Origin: Serratia nevei | GTDB taxonomy: Bacteria; Pseudomonadota; Gammaproteobacteria; Enterobacterales; Enterobacteriaceae | DNA length: 64,000 nt | NCBI RefSeq assembly: GCF_037948395.1 | Contig: NZ_CP149940.1 | Coordinates: 3,472,001-3,536,000 of the forward strand | Direction of reading: 5' to 3' | In this document: positions 1 through 9,468 of the stretch, one piece after another | Position numbering within the stretch: position 1 is the stretch's first letter | Layout of the letters: the number at the start of each line of letters is the position of its first letter | Notes under the pieces: model-generated | Databases searched by the model: none | The model's input: only the letters and a program-made list of their open reading frames with translations | Told to the model about the DNA's origin: nothing | Made by a program: the position numbers and the translations under genes

Positions 1-801
1 GATCGACCAGGTGCCCGCCACCGCGCTGAGCGTGCGATCGTCGGCCACGCCGGAGCTGAGCGCCGCGCCCACCACGTCGAACAGGCCGCCGTACACCGCG
101 GTGCCCGCGCGCAGGCCACACTGCGCCGCCGCAGCGGCCGTCACCCGCCCGGCCAGCTGCGCCGAGCCGATCGTTGGCGCGGTCTTCTCCTGCGCCTCTT
201 CGATGCCGAAGGCCGCCATCAGCGCCGGATCGTAAGCGCCGCTGTGCTGATTGAACAGGTTGCTGCCGGAGATGTTGGTCACCTCGGCCGCCGCCTCGCC
301 GGTGAGGCGAAAGCGCAGGTAGTCGTGCGCCATCAGGATGCGATCGACAGCGGCGTATTGCGCCGGTTGCCGCTGCTTCAGCCAGCGCAGCAGCAGCGCC
401 GGGTGGCTGGGCCACAGCGGCTGCAGGCTGCGCGGGTAGGTCTGCGCGTCCACGCCGACGCGGCGCAGCTCAGCCACCGTGGCCGCCGCGCGGTTGTCCG
501 AAGAGAGGATGCCGTTGCCGACCGGTTTGCCGTGGCGGTCGATGGCGTACAGCCCTTTGCCGTGCGCCGAAAAGCTGACGCCGCGCACCTGCCCGGCCGC
601 CAGCCCCGCCGCGTGCAGCGTCTGGCGGATCGCCGCGCAAACGTCATCCCACAGCGCGTCCATATTGCGTTCGCTGAAGCCCGGCTGGGCGGCAATCGCC
701 GCGCCGTCGCGCTCGGCGATCGCCAGCTCTTCGCCGCTTGCCCGGTACAGCCCGGCCTTGATCACCGTGCCGCCGACGTCTATGCCAAGAAAGACTGACA
801 T
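1..801 (-). CDS. FGGY-family carbohydrate kinase, LyxK-like (partial, 3' end outside window)
   Basis: The first 267 codons are present and the frame is open to the window edge. The N-terminus has the ASKHA phosphate-1 loop (MSVFLGIDVGGT), followed by blocks typical of FGGY pentulose kinases: FSAHGKGLYAIDRHGKP, ILSSDNRA, HDYLRFRLTGE and GGLFDVV. The pattern resembles E. coli LyxK (L-xylulose kinase) more than XylB. It is the last visible gene of a leftward operon, starting 8 bp after the permease stop. It should phosphorylate the keto-sugar made by the upstream dehydrogenase; L-xylulose or L-erythrulose are both possible. The exact substrate is not determinable from sequence. Confidence 0.85.
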   Translation of the reverse strand, partial: MSVFLGIDVGGTVIKAGLYRASGEELAIAERDGAAIAAQPGFSERNMDALWDDVCAAIRQTLHAAGLAAGQVRGVSFSAHGKGLYAIDRHGKPVGNGILSSDNRAAATVAELRRVGVDAQTYPRSLQPLWPSHPALLLRWLKQRQPAQYAAVDRILMAHDYLRFRLTGEAAAEVTNISGSNLFNQHSGAYDPALMAAFGIEEAQEKTAPTIGSAQLAGRVTAAAAAQCGLRAGTAVYGGLFDVVGAALSSGVADDRTLSAVAGTWSI

Positions 802-809
802 CGCGCCTC

Positions 810-1799
810 CTATTTGCGCCGCACAGAGCTGAGGTAGATGGCGGCCAGGATGATGCCGCCCTTCACCACGTTCTGGATATACGGCGACACGTTCATCAGA
901 TTGAGGCCGTTGTTGAGCACCCCGAGCATCATCGCCCCCACCAGCGTGCCGACGATGGCGCCGCGCCCGCCGGAGATCGCCGCCCCGCCCAGCACCACCG
1001 CGGCGATGGCGTCCAGCTCGAAGCCTTCGCCGGCGTTGGGCTGCCCGCTCATCAGGCGCGAGGTCAGCACCAGCCCGGCCAGCGCGGCGGTCAGGCCGCT
1101 GATCACGTACACCAGCATCTTGTAGCGCGGCACGCGGATGCCGCTCAGGCGCGCCGCCTCTTCGTTGCCGCCCATCGCGTAGACGTAGCGGCCGAACGGC
1201 AGCTGGTTGAGCATCAGCCAGGCCAGCACATACACGCCGAGCATGATCAGGATCGGCACCTGGATGCCCAGCACCGTGCCGCGGCCGAAGAACGAGAAGA
1301 CGTCGGGCAGGCCGGAGATCGGGTAGCCGCCGGTATAGAGCAGCGCCAGGCCGCGGGCGATGCCCATCGACGCCAGGGTGACGATGATCGGCGGCATGCG
1401 CAGATAGGCGATGCAGGCGCCGTTGGCCAGGCCGAACAGCGCGCCGACCGCCAGCGCCGCCACCATCGCCAGCGGAATGGGCACCGCCGCCAGCATCAGC
1501 CCGGCGGCGACCGAACCGGCCAGCGCCATCACCGGCCCCACCGAGAGATCGATGCCGCCGGTCAGGATGGCGCAGGTCATGCCCACCGCGATGATGGCGT
1601 TGATCGACACCTGGCGCGCCACGTTGGTCAGGTTGTTGACGCTGAGGAAGCTGTCGTTCAGCAGGCTCATCAATACGAACAGGACAACGAAGCCGATAAA
1701 CGGCAAGACCGCCGGGTGATGCAGCAGTTTTTCCCAGCGCTTGCCGAGGCTGGGGCCGGCGGCGCGGCGCGCCACGGCGGGTTGTTCAATTCCGATCAT
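810..1799 (-). CDS. Ribose-type ABC transporter permease (RbsC/BPD_transp_2 family)
   Basis: A 329-aa polytopic inner-membrane protein. It carries the RbsC-family signatures: [16 protein letters not shown] in the middle and [15 protein letters not shown] near residue 215, followed by [14 protein letters not shown]. The ATG at 1799 is chosen because it forms an ATGA overlap with the stop of the upstream ATPase; a longer reading back to 1904 would lie entirely inside that gene. It forms the membrane channel of the importer encoded here, with the ATPase and binding protein upstream. Confidence 0.9.
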   Translation of the reverse strand: MIGIEQPAVARRAAGPSLGKRWEKLLHHPAVLPFIGFVVLFVLMSLLNDSFLSVNNLTNVARQVSINAIIAVGMTCAILTGGIDLSVGPVMALAGSVAAGLMLAAVPIPLAMVAALAVGALFGLANGACIAYLRMPPIIVTLASMGIARGLALLYTGGYPISGLPDVFSFFGRGTVLGIQVPILIMLGVYVLAWLMLNQLPFGRYVYAMGGNEEAARLSGIRVPRYKMLVYVISGLTAALAGLVLTSRLMSGQPNAGEGFELDAIAAVVLGGAAISGGRGAIVGTLVGAMMLGVLNNGLNLMNVSPYIQNVVKGGIILAAIYLSSVRRK

Positions 1800-3286
1800 A
1801 GGGCACTCCCGGTCGCGTGAAGCATGATGTGGTTGGATTCGATGTCGTCGCCGGTCAGCTCGGCGACGATGTGGCCGCCGCGAAACACCAGCACGCGGTC
1901 GCACACGCCGATGATCTCCGGCAGTTCGGAGGAAATCATGATGATGGAGATGCCCTGCTGGGTCAGTTGCTGCATCAGCTGGTAGATCTCGGCCTTGGCG
2001 CCCACGTCAATGCCGCGCGTCGGCTCGTCGAAGATCAGGATGTTGCAGTCGTTGTTGAGCCAGCGGGCGATCACCACCTTCTGCTGGTTGCCGCCGCTCA
2101 GGGTGCTGACGGAGGTATCGGCGTCCGGGGTTTTCACCCCCACGGCGCGGATCAGCCGCTGCACCACGTCGCGATCCTTACGGGCGCTGACGAAAATCTT
2201 GCCGCGCCGGTGGTGCCGGTTGAGGGTGATGTTCTGCGCCACCGAAAACGGCAGCACCAGGCCCTCGGTTTTGCGGCTCTCCGGCAGCAGGCCGATACCC
2301 TGCGCCAGCGCCTGCGCCGGGGAGCGCAGCGCCGCCGGTTGGCCGCCGAGGCTGACGCGTTTGCGGTGGCAGCGGCTGGCGCCGATCAGCGCCGAGACGG
2401 TCTCGGTGCGCCCGGAGCCCACCAGCCCGGCGAAGCCGAGGATCTCGCCCTTGTGCAGGTGGAAGCGGTCGGTCGCGCCGTGCTTCTCGCGCTGGATCTC
2501 CGCCTCCAGCAGCACCGTCGCGGTATCGACCGGGTGCTGTTTCGCCGGGAAGGCGTTCTCGATTTTTCGCCCGACCATCAGCCGCACCAGCTCTTCCACG
2601 TTGGTGTCACCGGTGGCCAGCGTTTCGATGTAGGCGCCGTCGCGCAGTACGGTGATGCGATCGCAGATGGTGAAGATCTCGTCCAGGTGGTGCGAGATAA
2701 ACACCATGCCGACGCCCAGCAGACGCAGATCGTTCATCACGCTGAACAGGTGTTCGGCCTCGCCCGGCGTCAGCGTGGCGGTCGGTTCATCCAGCACCAG
2801 CACCCGCGCCTCCAGCGACAGCGCCTTGGCGATCTCAACGAACTGCTGCTGCGCCACGCTCAGCTGCTCCACCGGGCAATCGAGATCGATAGTCACCGTT
2901 AGCCGCTTGAAGATCGCCTCGGCCTTGCGCCGCATCGCCCGCCGATCCAGCAGGCCCCAGCGGTTCCGGATCTCCCGGTTGAGGAAGATGTTGTCGATGG
3001 CGCTCATGTAGGGAATCAACGAGAACTCCTGAAAAATAATGCCGACCCCGGCCTCGATCGCCTGGCGATAGTTGTTAAAGCGGCGCTGCTCGCCGTCGAT
3101 AAAAATATCGCCCTCGTCCGGCTGATAGATGCCGCACATGATTTTTACCAGCGTCGATTTGCCGGCGCCGTTTTCGCCCAGCAGGGCGTGCACTTCGCCG
3201 CGTTGAATGGCCAGATCGATGCCGTCCAGCGCCTTCACGCCGGGAAAGCTCTTTTTTATTCGCTTCAGTTCCAGTAAAGGTGTCAC
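1796..3286 (-). CDS. Ribose-type sugar ABC transporter ATP-binding protein (RbsA-like)
   Basis: A 496-aa protein with two fused ABC domains, the usual RbsA/MglA length. The first half has an intact Walker A (GENGAGKST), LSVAQQQ signature and Walker B with LVLDEPTA. The second half has a degenerate Walker A (GLVGSGRTE) and the LSGGNQQKV signature with IFDEPTRG, the usual asymmetry in this family. The start is GTG at 3286 with GGAGG a few bases upstream. It powers import of the sugar or polyol captured by the 3341-4258 protein and is translationally coupled to the permease. Confidence 0.92.
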   Translation of the reverse strand: MTPLLELKRIKKSFPGVKALDGIDLAIQRGEVHALLGENGAGKSTLVKIMCGIYQPDEGDIFIDGEQRRFNNYRQAIEAGVGIIFQEFSLIPYMSAIDNIFLNREIRNRWGLLDRRAMRRKAEAIFKRLTVTIDLDCPVEQLSVAQQQFVEIAKALSLEARVLVLDEPTATLTPGEAEHLFSVMNDLRLLGVGMVFISHHLDEIFTICDRITVLRDGAYIETLATGDTNVEELVRLMVGRKIENAFPAKQHPVDTATVLLEAEIQREKHGATDRFHLHKGEILGFAGLVGSGRTETVSALIGASRCHRKRVSLGGQPAALRSPAQALAQGIGLLPESRKTEGLVLPFSVAQNITLNRHHRRGKIFVSARKDRDVVQRLIRAVGVKTPDADTSVSTLSGGNQQKVVIARWLNNDCNILIFDEPTRGIDVGAKAEIYQLMQQLTQQGISIIMISSELPEIIGVCDRVLVFRGGHIVAELTGDDIESNHIMLHATGSAL

Positions 3287-3340
3287 CGCATAGCCCTCCG
3301 CGCCGAACGCCCCGCCGCAGCGGGGCGAACCCGGCCGCTG

Positions 3341-4258
3341 TTACCAGCTAAAGCCGGCCGCATTGCTGCGGTCGATCAGCTTCACTTTGACCGGCACGGT
3401 TTTCGGCACCGTGGCGCCCCAGTAGCGGGCCAGCGCAATGCCGAGCGCGATGCGCAACTGGTCGCGCGGGAACTGCGCCGAGGTGGCGATAAACGGCGAG
3501 TTCGGCTTGAGGATCTCTTTGATGGCTTCCGGCTGGCCGTCGACGCTCACCAGCTTGACCTTGGCGCCGTTGCTTTCGATCGCCGCCAGGGCGCCGAGCG
3601 CGCCGACGTCGTTGACGCTGAAGATGCCCGCCAGATCCGGCGCCGACTGCAGCATGTTTTCGGTCACGGTCAGCGCGGTGTCACGTTCCTGCTTGCCGTT
3701 TTGCTTGGTGACGATCTTGATGTCGGGGTATTTCTTCATCGCCGCTTCAAAGCCGCGCACGCGCTCCAGGATCGGCACCACCGGGATGCCGTCGAGGATC
3801 GCCACCTTGCCTTTGCCGCCCAGCGCTTTCGCCAGGTATTCACCCGCCTGGAAGCCGGCGTCGTAGTTTTCCGAGCCGACGAACGAATCCAGCGGCCCTT
3901 CCGCCTGCGCGTCGATCGCCACCACCACCGCGCCGGCCTTATGAGCGGAGATCACCGCCGACTGCACCCCCACCGAATCGGTCGGGTTGATCAGCAGGAT
4001 ATCCACCTTCTTCTGCAGCATGTCTTCCACGTCGCCGATCTGTTTGGCGACGTCATGGCGCGCATCGGCCACGTACACCTTGGCGCCGATATCCGCCGCC
4101 GCCTGATCCAGCGCCTGCTTCATGGTGACGAAGTAGTCGTTGTTCATTTCCTGGAACGACATACCGATAGTGATTTGCTTGGCCAGCGCCCCATGGCTGG
4201 CCGCCAACATTCCACCGGCGACGATAAAAGGTAAGGTCTTTTTGAATAATGAAAACAT
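3341..4258 (-). CDS. Periplasmic sugar-binding protein (RbsB-like, type 1 fold)
   Basis: A 305-aa protein. The ATG at 4258 is preferred over TTG at 4264 because AGGAG sits 8 bases before it. A Sec signal peptide covers about residues 1-27 (basic MFSLFKK start, hydrophobic core, ALA before KQITIG). The mature part reads as a Peripla_BP_4 protein: IGMSFQEMNNDYF at its start, DILLINPTDSVGV, AGAVVVAID and FSVNDVGALGA in the middle, LVSVDGQPEAI later. This is the ligand receptor of the operon's importer. The context (polyol dehydrogenase and LyxK-like kinase) suggests a pentose, pentitol or tetritol ligand, which is inference. Confidence 0.9.
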   Translation of the reverse strand: MFSLFKKTLPFIVAGGMLAASHGALAKQITIGMSFQEMNNDYFVTMKQALDQAAADIGAKVYVADARHDVAKQIGDVEDMLQKKVDILLINPTDSVGVQSAVISAHKAGAVVVAIDAQAEGPLDSFVGSENYDAGFQAGEYLAKALGGKGKVAILDGIPVVPILERVRGFEAAMKKYPDIKIVTKQNGKQERDTALTVTENMLQSAPDLAGIFSVNDVGALGALAAIESNGAKVKLVSVDGQPEAIKEILKPNSPFIATSAQFPRDQLRIALGIALARYWGATVPKTVPVKVKLIDRSNAAGFSW

Positions 4259-4393
4259 AGCCAATTCTCCTGTAGGGAAGCTTCTTGTTGTGGTTATCAG
4301 AGCAACAGCATGTCTTTACGTTTGGCCGACCGGCCGGCCCCTCATTGCGAGCGGGCCGGCGATCGTGACTGCAACAGCGGTACGGCGGGAGGG

Positions 4394-5461
4394 TCAGGGA
4401 ACCAGGATCACCTTGATGGAGTCGGTCGAGTCCGCCAGGGCGAAGGCTTCGTCCCAGTCGTTCAATGAATAGCTGTGGGTAACCACGCCATTGGAGGTCA
4501 CCAGCCCGCGCTCGAACAGATCGATGGCGATTTCGTAGCTGTAGGGCGCCAGGTGCGCGCCGCGAATGTCCAGCTCTTTGCGATCGCCGATGATGGACCA
4601 ATCGACGGTGGTTTCCTTGCCGAACACGCTGAACTCCACGAAGCGGCCCAGCTTGCGGATCATCTGCAGCCCCTGGGTGACGCCGATCGGCGCGCCGGTG
4701 GCCTCGATGTAGACGTCGCAGCCGTAGCCGCCGGTCAGCGATTTGACGATCTGGTCGGCGTCTTCCTTCAGCGGGTTAATCACCACGTCGGCGCCAAATT
4801 CCTTCGCCAGCGCCAGCCGCTCGTCGATGGCGTCGATCACGATCAGTTTCTTCGGCGTTTTCAGGCGCGCCACCTGCACCATGCACAGCCCGAGCGGCCC
4901 GGCGCCGGCCAGCACCACCACGTCGTCCAGCTGGATGTCGCCGCGCGCGACGGTGTGGATGGCGCAGGCCATCGGTTCAATCAATACCGCGTCTTCATGG
5001 CTCAGGCTTTCCGGGATCTTGTGCACGATGGCGTTCTCGGAAAAGCGCATGTACTCCGCCATGCCGCCCTCCGCCACGTCTTTTTGGAAACCGTAAATGT
5101 TATGCGTCTCACACATCCAATAACTGCCGGATTTGCAGTAGCGGCACGCCCAGCACGGCACGATCTGCTCGGCGATCACCCGCTCGCCGAGCCGGTATTT
5201 GCCTTCCGCGCCCTCGCCCAGCGCGGCGATGCGGCCGTAAAACTCATGCCCCGGCACCACCGGCGGTTTGACCCACGGGTTCTCCCCCCAAAACATCTGT
5301 GCGCCGTTCTTGCACTTGCAGTCGCCGGCGCAGATGCCGCAGCCTTCCACCTTGATCACCAGCTCGTGTGCCTTCGGCAGCGGCGTGGGCACCTGTTCGA
5401 AACGATAGTCCTGCGGGCCGTGGCAAACGACCGCGCGCATTTTTTCCGGCAACTGGCTCAT
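4394..5461 (-). CDS. Zinc-dependent medium-chain polyol dehydrogenase (erythritol/L-threitol dehydrogenase-like)
   Basis: A 355-aa MDR-family enzyme and first gene of the leftward operon. ATG at 5461 is preceded by GGAGG. Visible motifs are the catalytic zinc site (GCGICAGDCK, then PGHEFYGRI), the structural-zinc cysteines (CWACRYCKSGSYWMC) and the Rossmann glycine motif (AGAGPLGLC). The segment FWGENPWVKPPVVPGHE resembles the family annotated as erythritol/L-threitol dehydrogenases; that is from memory and not searched. It would oxidise an imported polyol to a ketose for the kinase at 1-801. Confidence 0.85.
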   Translation of the reverse strand: MSQLPEKMRAVVCHGPQDYRFEQVPTPLPKAHELVIKVEGCGICAGDCKCKNGAQMFWGENPWVKPPVVPGHEFYGRIAALGEGAEGKYRLGERVIAEQIVPCWACRYCKSGSYWMCETHNIYGFQKDVAEGGMAEYMRFSENAIVHKIPESLSHEDAVLIEPMACAIHTVARGDIQLDDVVVLAGAGPLGLCMVQVARLKTPKKLIVIDAIDERLALAKEFGADVVINPLKEDADQIVKSLTGGYGCDVYIEATGAPIGVTQGLQMIRKLGRFVEFSVFGKETTVDWSIIGDRKELDIRGAHLAPYSYEIAIDLFERGLVTSNGVVTHSYSLNDWDEAFALADSTDSIKVILVP

Positions 5462-5649
5462 CTCTTCCTCCAATACACTCGTTAAACGCTTGAATTTTCT
5501 TAATGTTGACGTTGTCATTTTTATCCAAAAAAAAACAACAAACGTTATAAAGTGATAAATTTCAATTGATTAATCATAAAACACCCAGGAAAACTCAAAA
5601 TGACAACGTGAACATAGAGCGACATATAACCAAAGCTGCAAAAATAATT

Positions 5650-5667
5650 ATTTGAGCAAAATCACAT
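5650..5667. promoter_or_regulatory. Candidate CRP site upstream of the sugar/polyol operon
   Basis: TTTGA, six bases, then TCACA matches the CRP half-site pattern TGTGA-N6-TCACA at nine of ten positions. It lies in the AT-rich 285-bp gap before the dehydrogenase, roughly 190 bp from its start codon. Catabolite control fits the operon, but the distance is long and no -10/-35 pair was confidently placed. Confidence 0.4.
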
Positions 5668-5702
5668 ATCGTTAACATTGCGACTAAAAATGCTACAAAT
5701 GC

Positions 5703-5735
5703 GGATCGCGATCCCATTTACGGGATCGGCGATCC
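5703..5735 (-). terminator. Strong inverted repeat just after the LysR gene (possible terminator)
   Basis: GGATCGCGATCCC (5703-5715) pairs with GGGATCGGCGATCC (5722-5735) apart from one bulged base, with a short ATTTAC-type loop. It begins 12 bp past the LysR stop, where a terminator is expected. No long T tract follows, so it could be a factor-dependent terminator or an mRNA-stabilising stem. Confidence 0.45.
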
Positions 5736-5746
5736 GGGGGGATCCG

Positions 5747-6700
5747 CTAAATCAGCAGGCGCACGCGATCGTAGATCTGGCGATCTTCCGGCCGCGACGA
5801 TCGCGCCTGCTGGCGCAGGGTGCGCACCAGCGTGTCGATAAACGCATGGGCGGCGGCGCTCAGAATGCTGTTACGCCGGGTGACGATATTCAGCTGCGCC
5901 GGCTGGCAGCTCTCCCGCAGCGCCAGCGGCTGCACGCGGGAGGCGAACTGCGGCAGCGCGACGATCGGCCGCGGGCACCAGGTACACATCTCAGCGGACT
6001 CCACCAGCGCCTGCAGCATGCCGAACGAATGCGCCTGGATAATGCGCTGGCGCGGCAGGCGCGCGCCGTGGCGGTGAAACACCTCGTCGAGCAGCGCATC
6101 GAAACTTTCCGGGGTATAGCTCATCACCCAATCCTGCTCCAGCAGCTGATGCAGCGAGGTACTGTGCGCCAGCGGGTGGCCGCGCCGCACCATGTACGCC
6201 GTTTCATACTCCAGCAGCGGCTCGCAGTGGAACTCCTGCGGCGCCGACGACGCCGGCAGCGGCGTAATGGCAAAGTCCATCGTGCCCTCGCGCAGCTGCG
6301 ACTGGGCGTTGGCCATCAGGCTTTCCGACAGTTCCAGCCGCACCGCCGGCACCTTGCTGCGAAACGCCATCACCGCCGGCGGCAGCACCGTCAGCATCAA
6401 CCAGGGGGTGATCGCCGCCTTGACCAGATCCGCCGCCCGCCCGCGCAGCGCCGCCATTTCCCCCTGCGCCTGCTCCAGCTGATTCAACACCAGCCGGGCG
6501 TGCGCCAGCAGGGTTTTGCCGTAGGGGGTAAAGCCCAGCCCGGTCGGGGTGCGGATCAGCAGCGGCAGCGCCTGTTCCTGCTCCAGTTCGCGCAGCGCGC
6601 GGGTCACCGCCGCCTGCGACAGCCCCAGATGCCGCGCCGCCGCGCGAATGCTGCCGCTGTCGGCGCTGGCCACCAGCGCCTGCAGTTGGTGCAGTTTCAT
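5747..6700 (-). CDS. LysR-family transcriptional regulator
   Basis: A 317-aa protein. ATG at 6700 is chosen for the perfect GGAGGTGAAC ribosome site. The N-terminal winged HTH spans about residues 1-60 (MKLHQLQALVASADSGSIR, AAARHLGLSQAAVTRALREL), followed by a linker helix and a LysR substrate-binding domain. It is divergent from the M20 amidohydrolase at 6840, with a 139-bp shared control region, so that gene and its downstream binding protein are the likely targets. It also lies upstream of the polyol operon on the same strand, so a role there cannot be excluded. Confidence 0.9.
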   Translation of the reverse strand: MKLHQLQALVASADSGSIRAAARHLGLSQAAVTRALRELEQEQALPLLIRTPTGLGFTPYGKTLLAHARLVLNQLEQAQGEMAALRGRAADLVKAAITPWLMLTVLPPAVMAFRSKVPAVRLELSESLMANAQSQLREGTMDFAITPLPASSAPQEFHCEPLLEYETAYMVRRGHPLAHSTSLHQLLEQDWVMSYTPESFDALLDEVFHRHGARLPRQRIIQAHSFGMLQALVESAEMCTWCPRPIVALPQFASRVQPLALRESCQPAQLNIVTRRNSILSAAAHAFIDTLVRTLRQQARSSRPEDRQIYDRVRLLI

Positions 6701-6839
6701 GTTCACCTCCTGACAATCATTGGTTGTCAGCATAACCGAACGGCGGCTACCCGGCAAAAACGGAGTTTGCTAGTCTCGATGCCTATCCCTCTGCCCCGTT
6801 CCGTGCCCGTTGGTCGGGACTCTTTTGCCGGAGACCGTG

Positions 6840-8021
6840 ATGAACCCTTCACTCGTACTGCCTGAGATCGCCGCCGTTCATGATGAGATGGTCGCGCTTC
6901 GCCGCCACATTCACGCCCACCCGGAGCTGGGCTTCCAAGAGTTCGCGACGTCGGCTCTGGTGGCGCAGCGGCTGGAGGAATGGGGTTACCGCGTCACGCG
7001 CAGCGTAGGACAAACCGGCGTTGTCGCCACACTGCAGCGCGGGCCGGGAAGATCGCTCGGCATCCGCGCCGACATGGACGCCCTGCCGATTGCCGAAACG
7101 ACCGGCTTGCCGCACGCCAGCACCCATGCCGGGGTGATGCACGCCTGCGGCCACGACGGGCACACCGCCATGCTGCTGGCGGCGGCGCGCTATCTGGCGC
7201 AGCAGCCGAACTTCAGCGGCACGCTGCACCTGATCTTTCAGCCGGCGGAAGAAGGCGGCGGCGGCGCCAGAGTGATGATTGAAGACGGCCTGTTTGAGCG
7301 CTTCCCCTGCGACGCGGTGTTCGCCATGCACAACGTGCCCGGCTTCCCCACCGGCCACCTGGGCTTCGCCAGCGGCCCCTTCATGTGCTCGGCCGATACG
7401 GTACACATCACCCTGCACGGCCACGGCGGCCACGGCGCGGTGCCGCAGAGCACCGTCGATCCGGTGGTGGCCTGCGCGGCCATCGTCATGAGCCTGCAAA
7501 CCATCGTGGCGCGCAATATCGATCCGCAGGAAACGGCGATCGTCACCGTGGGGGCGATGCAGGCCGGCCAGGCCGCCAACGTGATCCCGGCGACCGCCAC
7601 CCTGACGCTCAGCGTGCGCGCGCTGACGGCGGCGGTGCGTGAGCGGCTGGAGCAGCGCATCACCGAGCTGGTCACGGCGCAGGCCGCCAGCTTCGGCGCC
7701 CGCGCGGAGATCGACTATCAGCACGGCTACCCGGTGCTGGTGAACCACCCGGCAGAAACCGAGCTGGCGCGCGCGGTGGCGCTGGAATGGGCCGGAGAGA
7801 GCCGGGTTATCCCCACGCTGCGACCGTTCACCGCCAGCGAAGATTTCGCCTTTATGCTGGAGAAGTGCCCGGGCAGCTACATCTCGATCGGCAACGGCCC
7901 CACCACGCCGGGCAATTCTCTGCACAACCCCGGTTATGACTTCAACGACGACGGTCTGTCGCTGGGCGCCACCTACTGGGTCAAATTGGTCGAGCGCTTT
8001 TTGGCTCGCCCTGCGGTTTAA
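6840..8021 (+). CDS. M20-family metallo-amidohydrolase (hippurate hydrolase / N-acyl-amino-acid amidohydrolase type)
   Basis: A 393-aa cytoplasmic enzyme. It has M20D signatures: RRHIHAHPELGFQE (residues 21-34), GIRADMDALPI with a metal-site Asp at about 78-80, HACGHDGHTA (101-110, Cys103 and His105 metal ligands) and FQPAEEGGGG with the catalytic Glu at 137-138. The ATG at 6840 has GGAG six bases upstream and lies clear of the lysR control region. It would release an amino acid from an N-acyl or aminoacyl conjugate. The periplasmic binding protein 22 bp downstream suggests coupled uptake and hydrolysis. Confidence 0.9.
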   Translation: MNPSLVLPEIAAVHDEMVALRRHIHAHPELGFQEFATSALVAQRLEEWGYRVTRSVGQTGVVATLQRGPGRSLGIRADMDALPIAETTGLPHASTHAGVMHACGHDGHTAMLLAAARYLAQQPNFSGTLHLIFQPAEEGGGGARVMIEDGLFERFPCDAVFAMHNVPGFPTGHLGFASGPFMCSADTVHITLHGHGGHGAVPQSTVDPVVACAAIVMSLQTIVARNIDPQETAIVTVGAMQAGQAANVIPATATLTLSVRALTAAVRERLEQRITELVTAQAASFGARAEIDYQHGYPVLVNHPAETELARAVALEWAGESRVIPTLRPFTASEDFAFMLEKCPGSYISIGNGPTTPGNSLHNPGYDFNDDGLSLGATYWVKLVERFLARPAV

Positions 8022-8043
8022 TCGCCAACGCTGAGGAAATGAC

Positions 8044-8832
8044 ATGAAAACCATCAAAGGGCTGTTGTTGTTGCTGCCGCTGGCCGCGAGCTTTCCCGCG
8101 CTGAGCGGTGAATTCAGCGGCAAAGTGATCAAGCTGGGCATCGATCCCACCTTTCCACCGCTGGAATATAAAACCCCGCAGGGCAAGCTGACCGGCTTCG
8201 GCGTCGATATCGCCCAGGCGCTGTGCGACCAGATGCAGGCCAAATGCGTGTGGGTAGAAAGCAGCTGGGACGGCATGATCCCCGGCCTGCAGGCGAAGAA
8301 GTTCGACGCCATCGCCTCGTCGATGACCATCACGCCGCAGCGCCGGCAGCAGATCGCCTTCTCCAGCAAGGTCTCCAACGCCCCGGCGCGGCTGGTGGCG
8401 CATAAGGGCAGCAACCTGCAGCCTACCGTCGCCTCCCTGAAAGGCAAATCGGTCGGCGTGCAGCAAGGCTCCAGCCAGGAGGCCTACGCCAACGCGCTGT
8501 GGCGCCCGGCCGGCGTTAACGTGGTGGCTTACCAAAGCCAACAGGAAGTGAACGAAGATTTGGCCAACGGCCGGCTGGATGCGTCGCTGCTGGCCAGCGT
8601 CAGCGCCAGCGAGTTCTTCAAAACGCCCGGCGGCAAAGATTTCGCCTTTATCGGCGCCGAGCTGACCGACAGCAAATACTTCGGCGTCGGCGACGGCATC
8701 GGGGTGCGCAAAGACGATACCGCGCTGCTGAACGCCTTCAACGCCGCGCTGCAGGCGATCCGCGCCAACGGCACTTACAAGAAAATCAACGACAGGTATT
8801 TCGACTTCGACATGTACGGCGCGGAGCAGTAA
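8044..8832 (+). CDS. Polar amino-acid ABC transporter substrate-binding protein (SBP_bac_3)
   Basis: A 262-aa protein with a Sec signal peptide (MKTIKGLLLLLPLAASFPALS, cleavage near residue 21). The mature sequence has family-3 features: IKLGIDPTFPPLEYK near the start, GFGVDIAQALC, DGMIPGLQAKKFDAIASSMTIT, and SVGVQQGSSQEAY. It resembles lysine/arginine/ornithine or ArtJ-type receptors. It sits 22 bp downstream of the M20 amidohydrolase in the same transcription unit. No permease or ATPase is encoded nearby, so it must borrow one or act with genes elsewhere. Confidence 0.88.
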   Translation: MKTIKGLLLLLPLAASFPALSGEFSGKVIKLGIDPTFPPLEYKTPQGKLTGFGVDIAQALCDQMQAKCVWVESSWDGMIPGLQAKKFDAIASSMTITPQRRQQIAFSSKVSNAPARLVAHKGSNLQPTVASLKGKSVGVQQGSSQEAYANALWRPAGVNVVAYQSQQEVNEDLANGRLDASLLASVSASEFFKTPGGKDFAFIGAELTDSKYFGVGDGIGVRKDDTALLNAFNAALQAIRANGTYKKINDRYFDFDMYGAEQ

Positions 8833-8836
8833 CCAG

Positions 8837-8900
8837 CGTTCCCCGGCGGTCACCTGCAGATCCTGCAGGATGGGGAGGCGCCTTCGGCCGCCGGGGAACG
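8837..8900. repeat. Long GC-rich inverted repeat after the amino-acid binding protein
   Basis: CGTTCCCCGGCGG (8837-8849) and CCGCCGGGGAACG (8888-8900) are exact inverted copies. The 38-base loop contains a second small palindrome (CTGCAGATCCTGCAG). It begins 4 bp past the stop codon. There is no T run, so it looks like a REP/BIME-type or mRNA-stabilising element rather than a simple intrinsic terminator. Confidence 0.6.
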
Positions 8901-8990
8901 CCCCAACGGAAACGGCAGTGTCGGCAAGAACGGAAAATCAGGCGGGATAAAGATGCGGGCCAGGCAGGACGCTCGGCCCGCTAAAGCGGG

Positions 8991-9323
<333 letters not shown>

Positions 9324-9468
9324 TTAGTAATACACAGATTCATTTGCTTACGGCCACATGGCACCAAGATACAGGTTTGTGGCGGTCCGGCACAACAGTG
9401 ATTGCCTTATCTTACCCACTTTGCCCCGGCGGCCAAAACCCAAAGCGCCGCCTTCATGATCTGACCCC

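Noticed and set aside
244..798. Long rightward frames over the kinase, and similar ones at 1817-2902, 3701-4234, 4475-5485 and 5678-6865
   Set aside because: They are antisense shadows of clearly recognisable genes in GC-rich DNA. Their products are His/Arg/Gln/Ala-rich with no family features.
6849..8447. A 532-codon leftward frame across the M20 gene and the start of the binding-protein gene
   Set aside because: Antisense to two well-supported genes; the product has the repetitive Arg/Gly/His composition of reverse-strand GC-rich frames.
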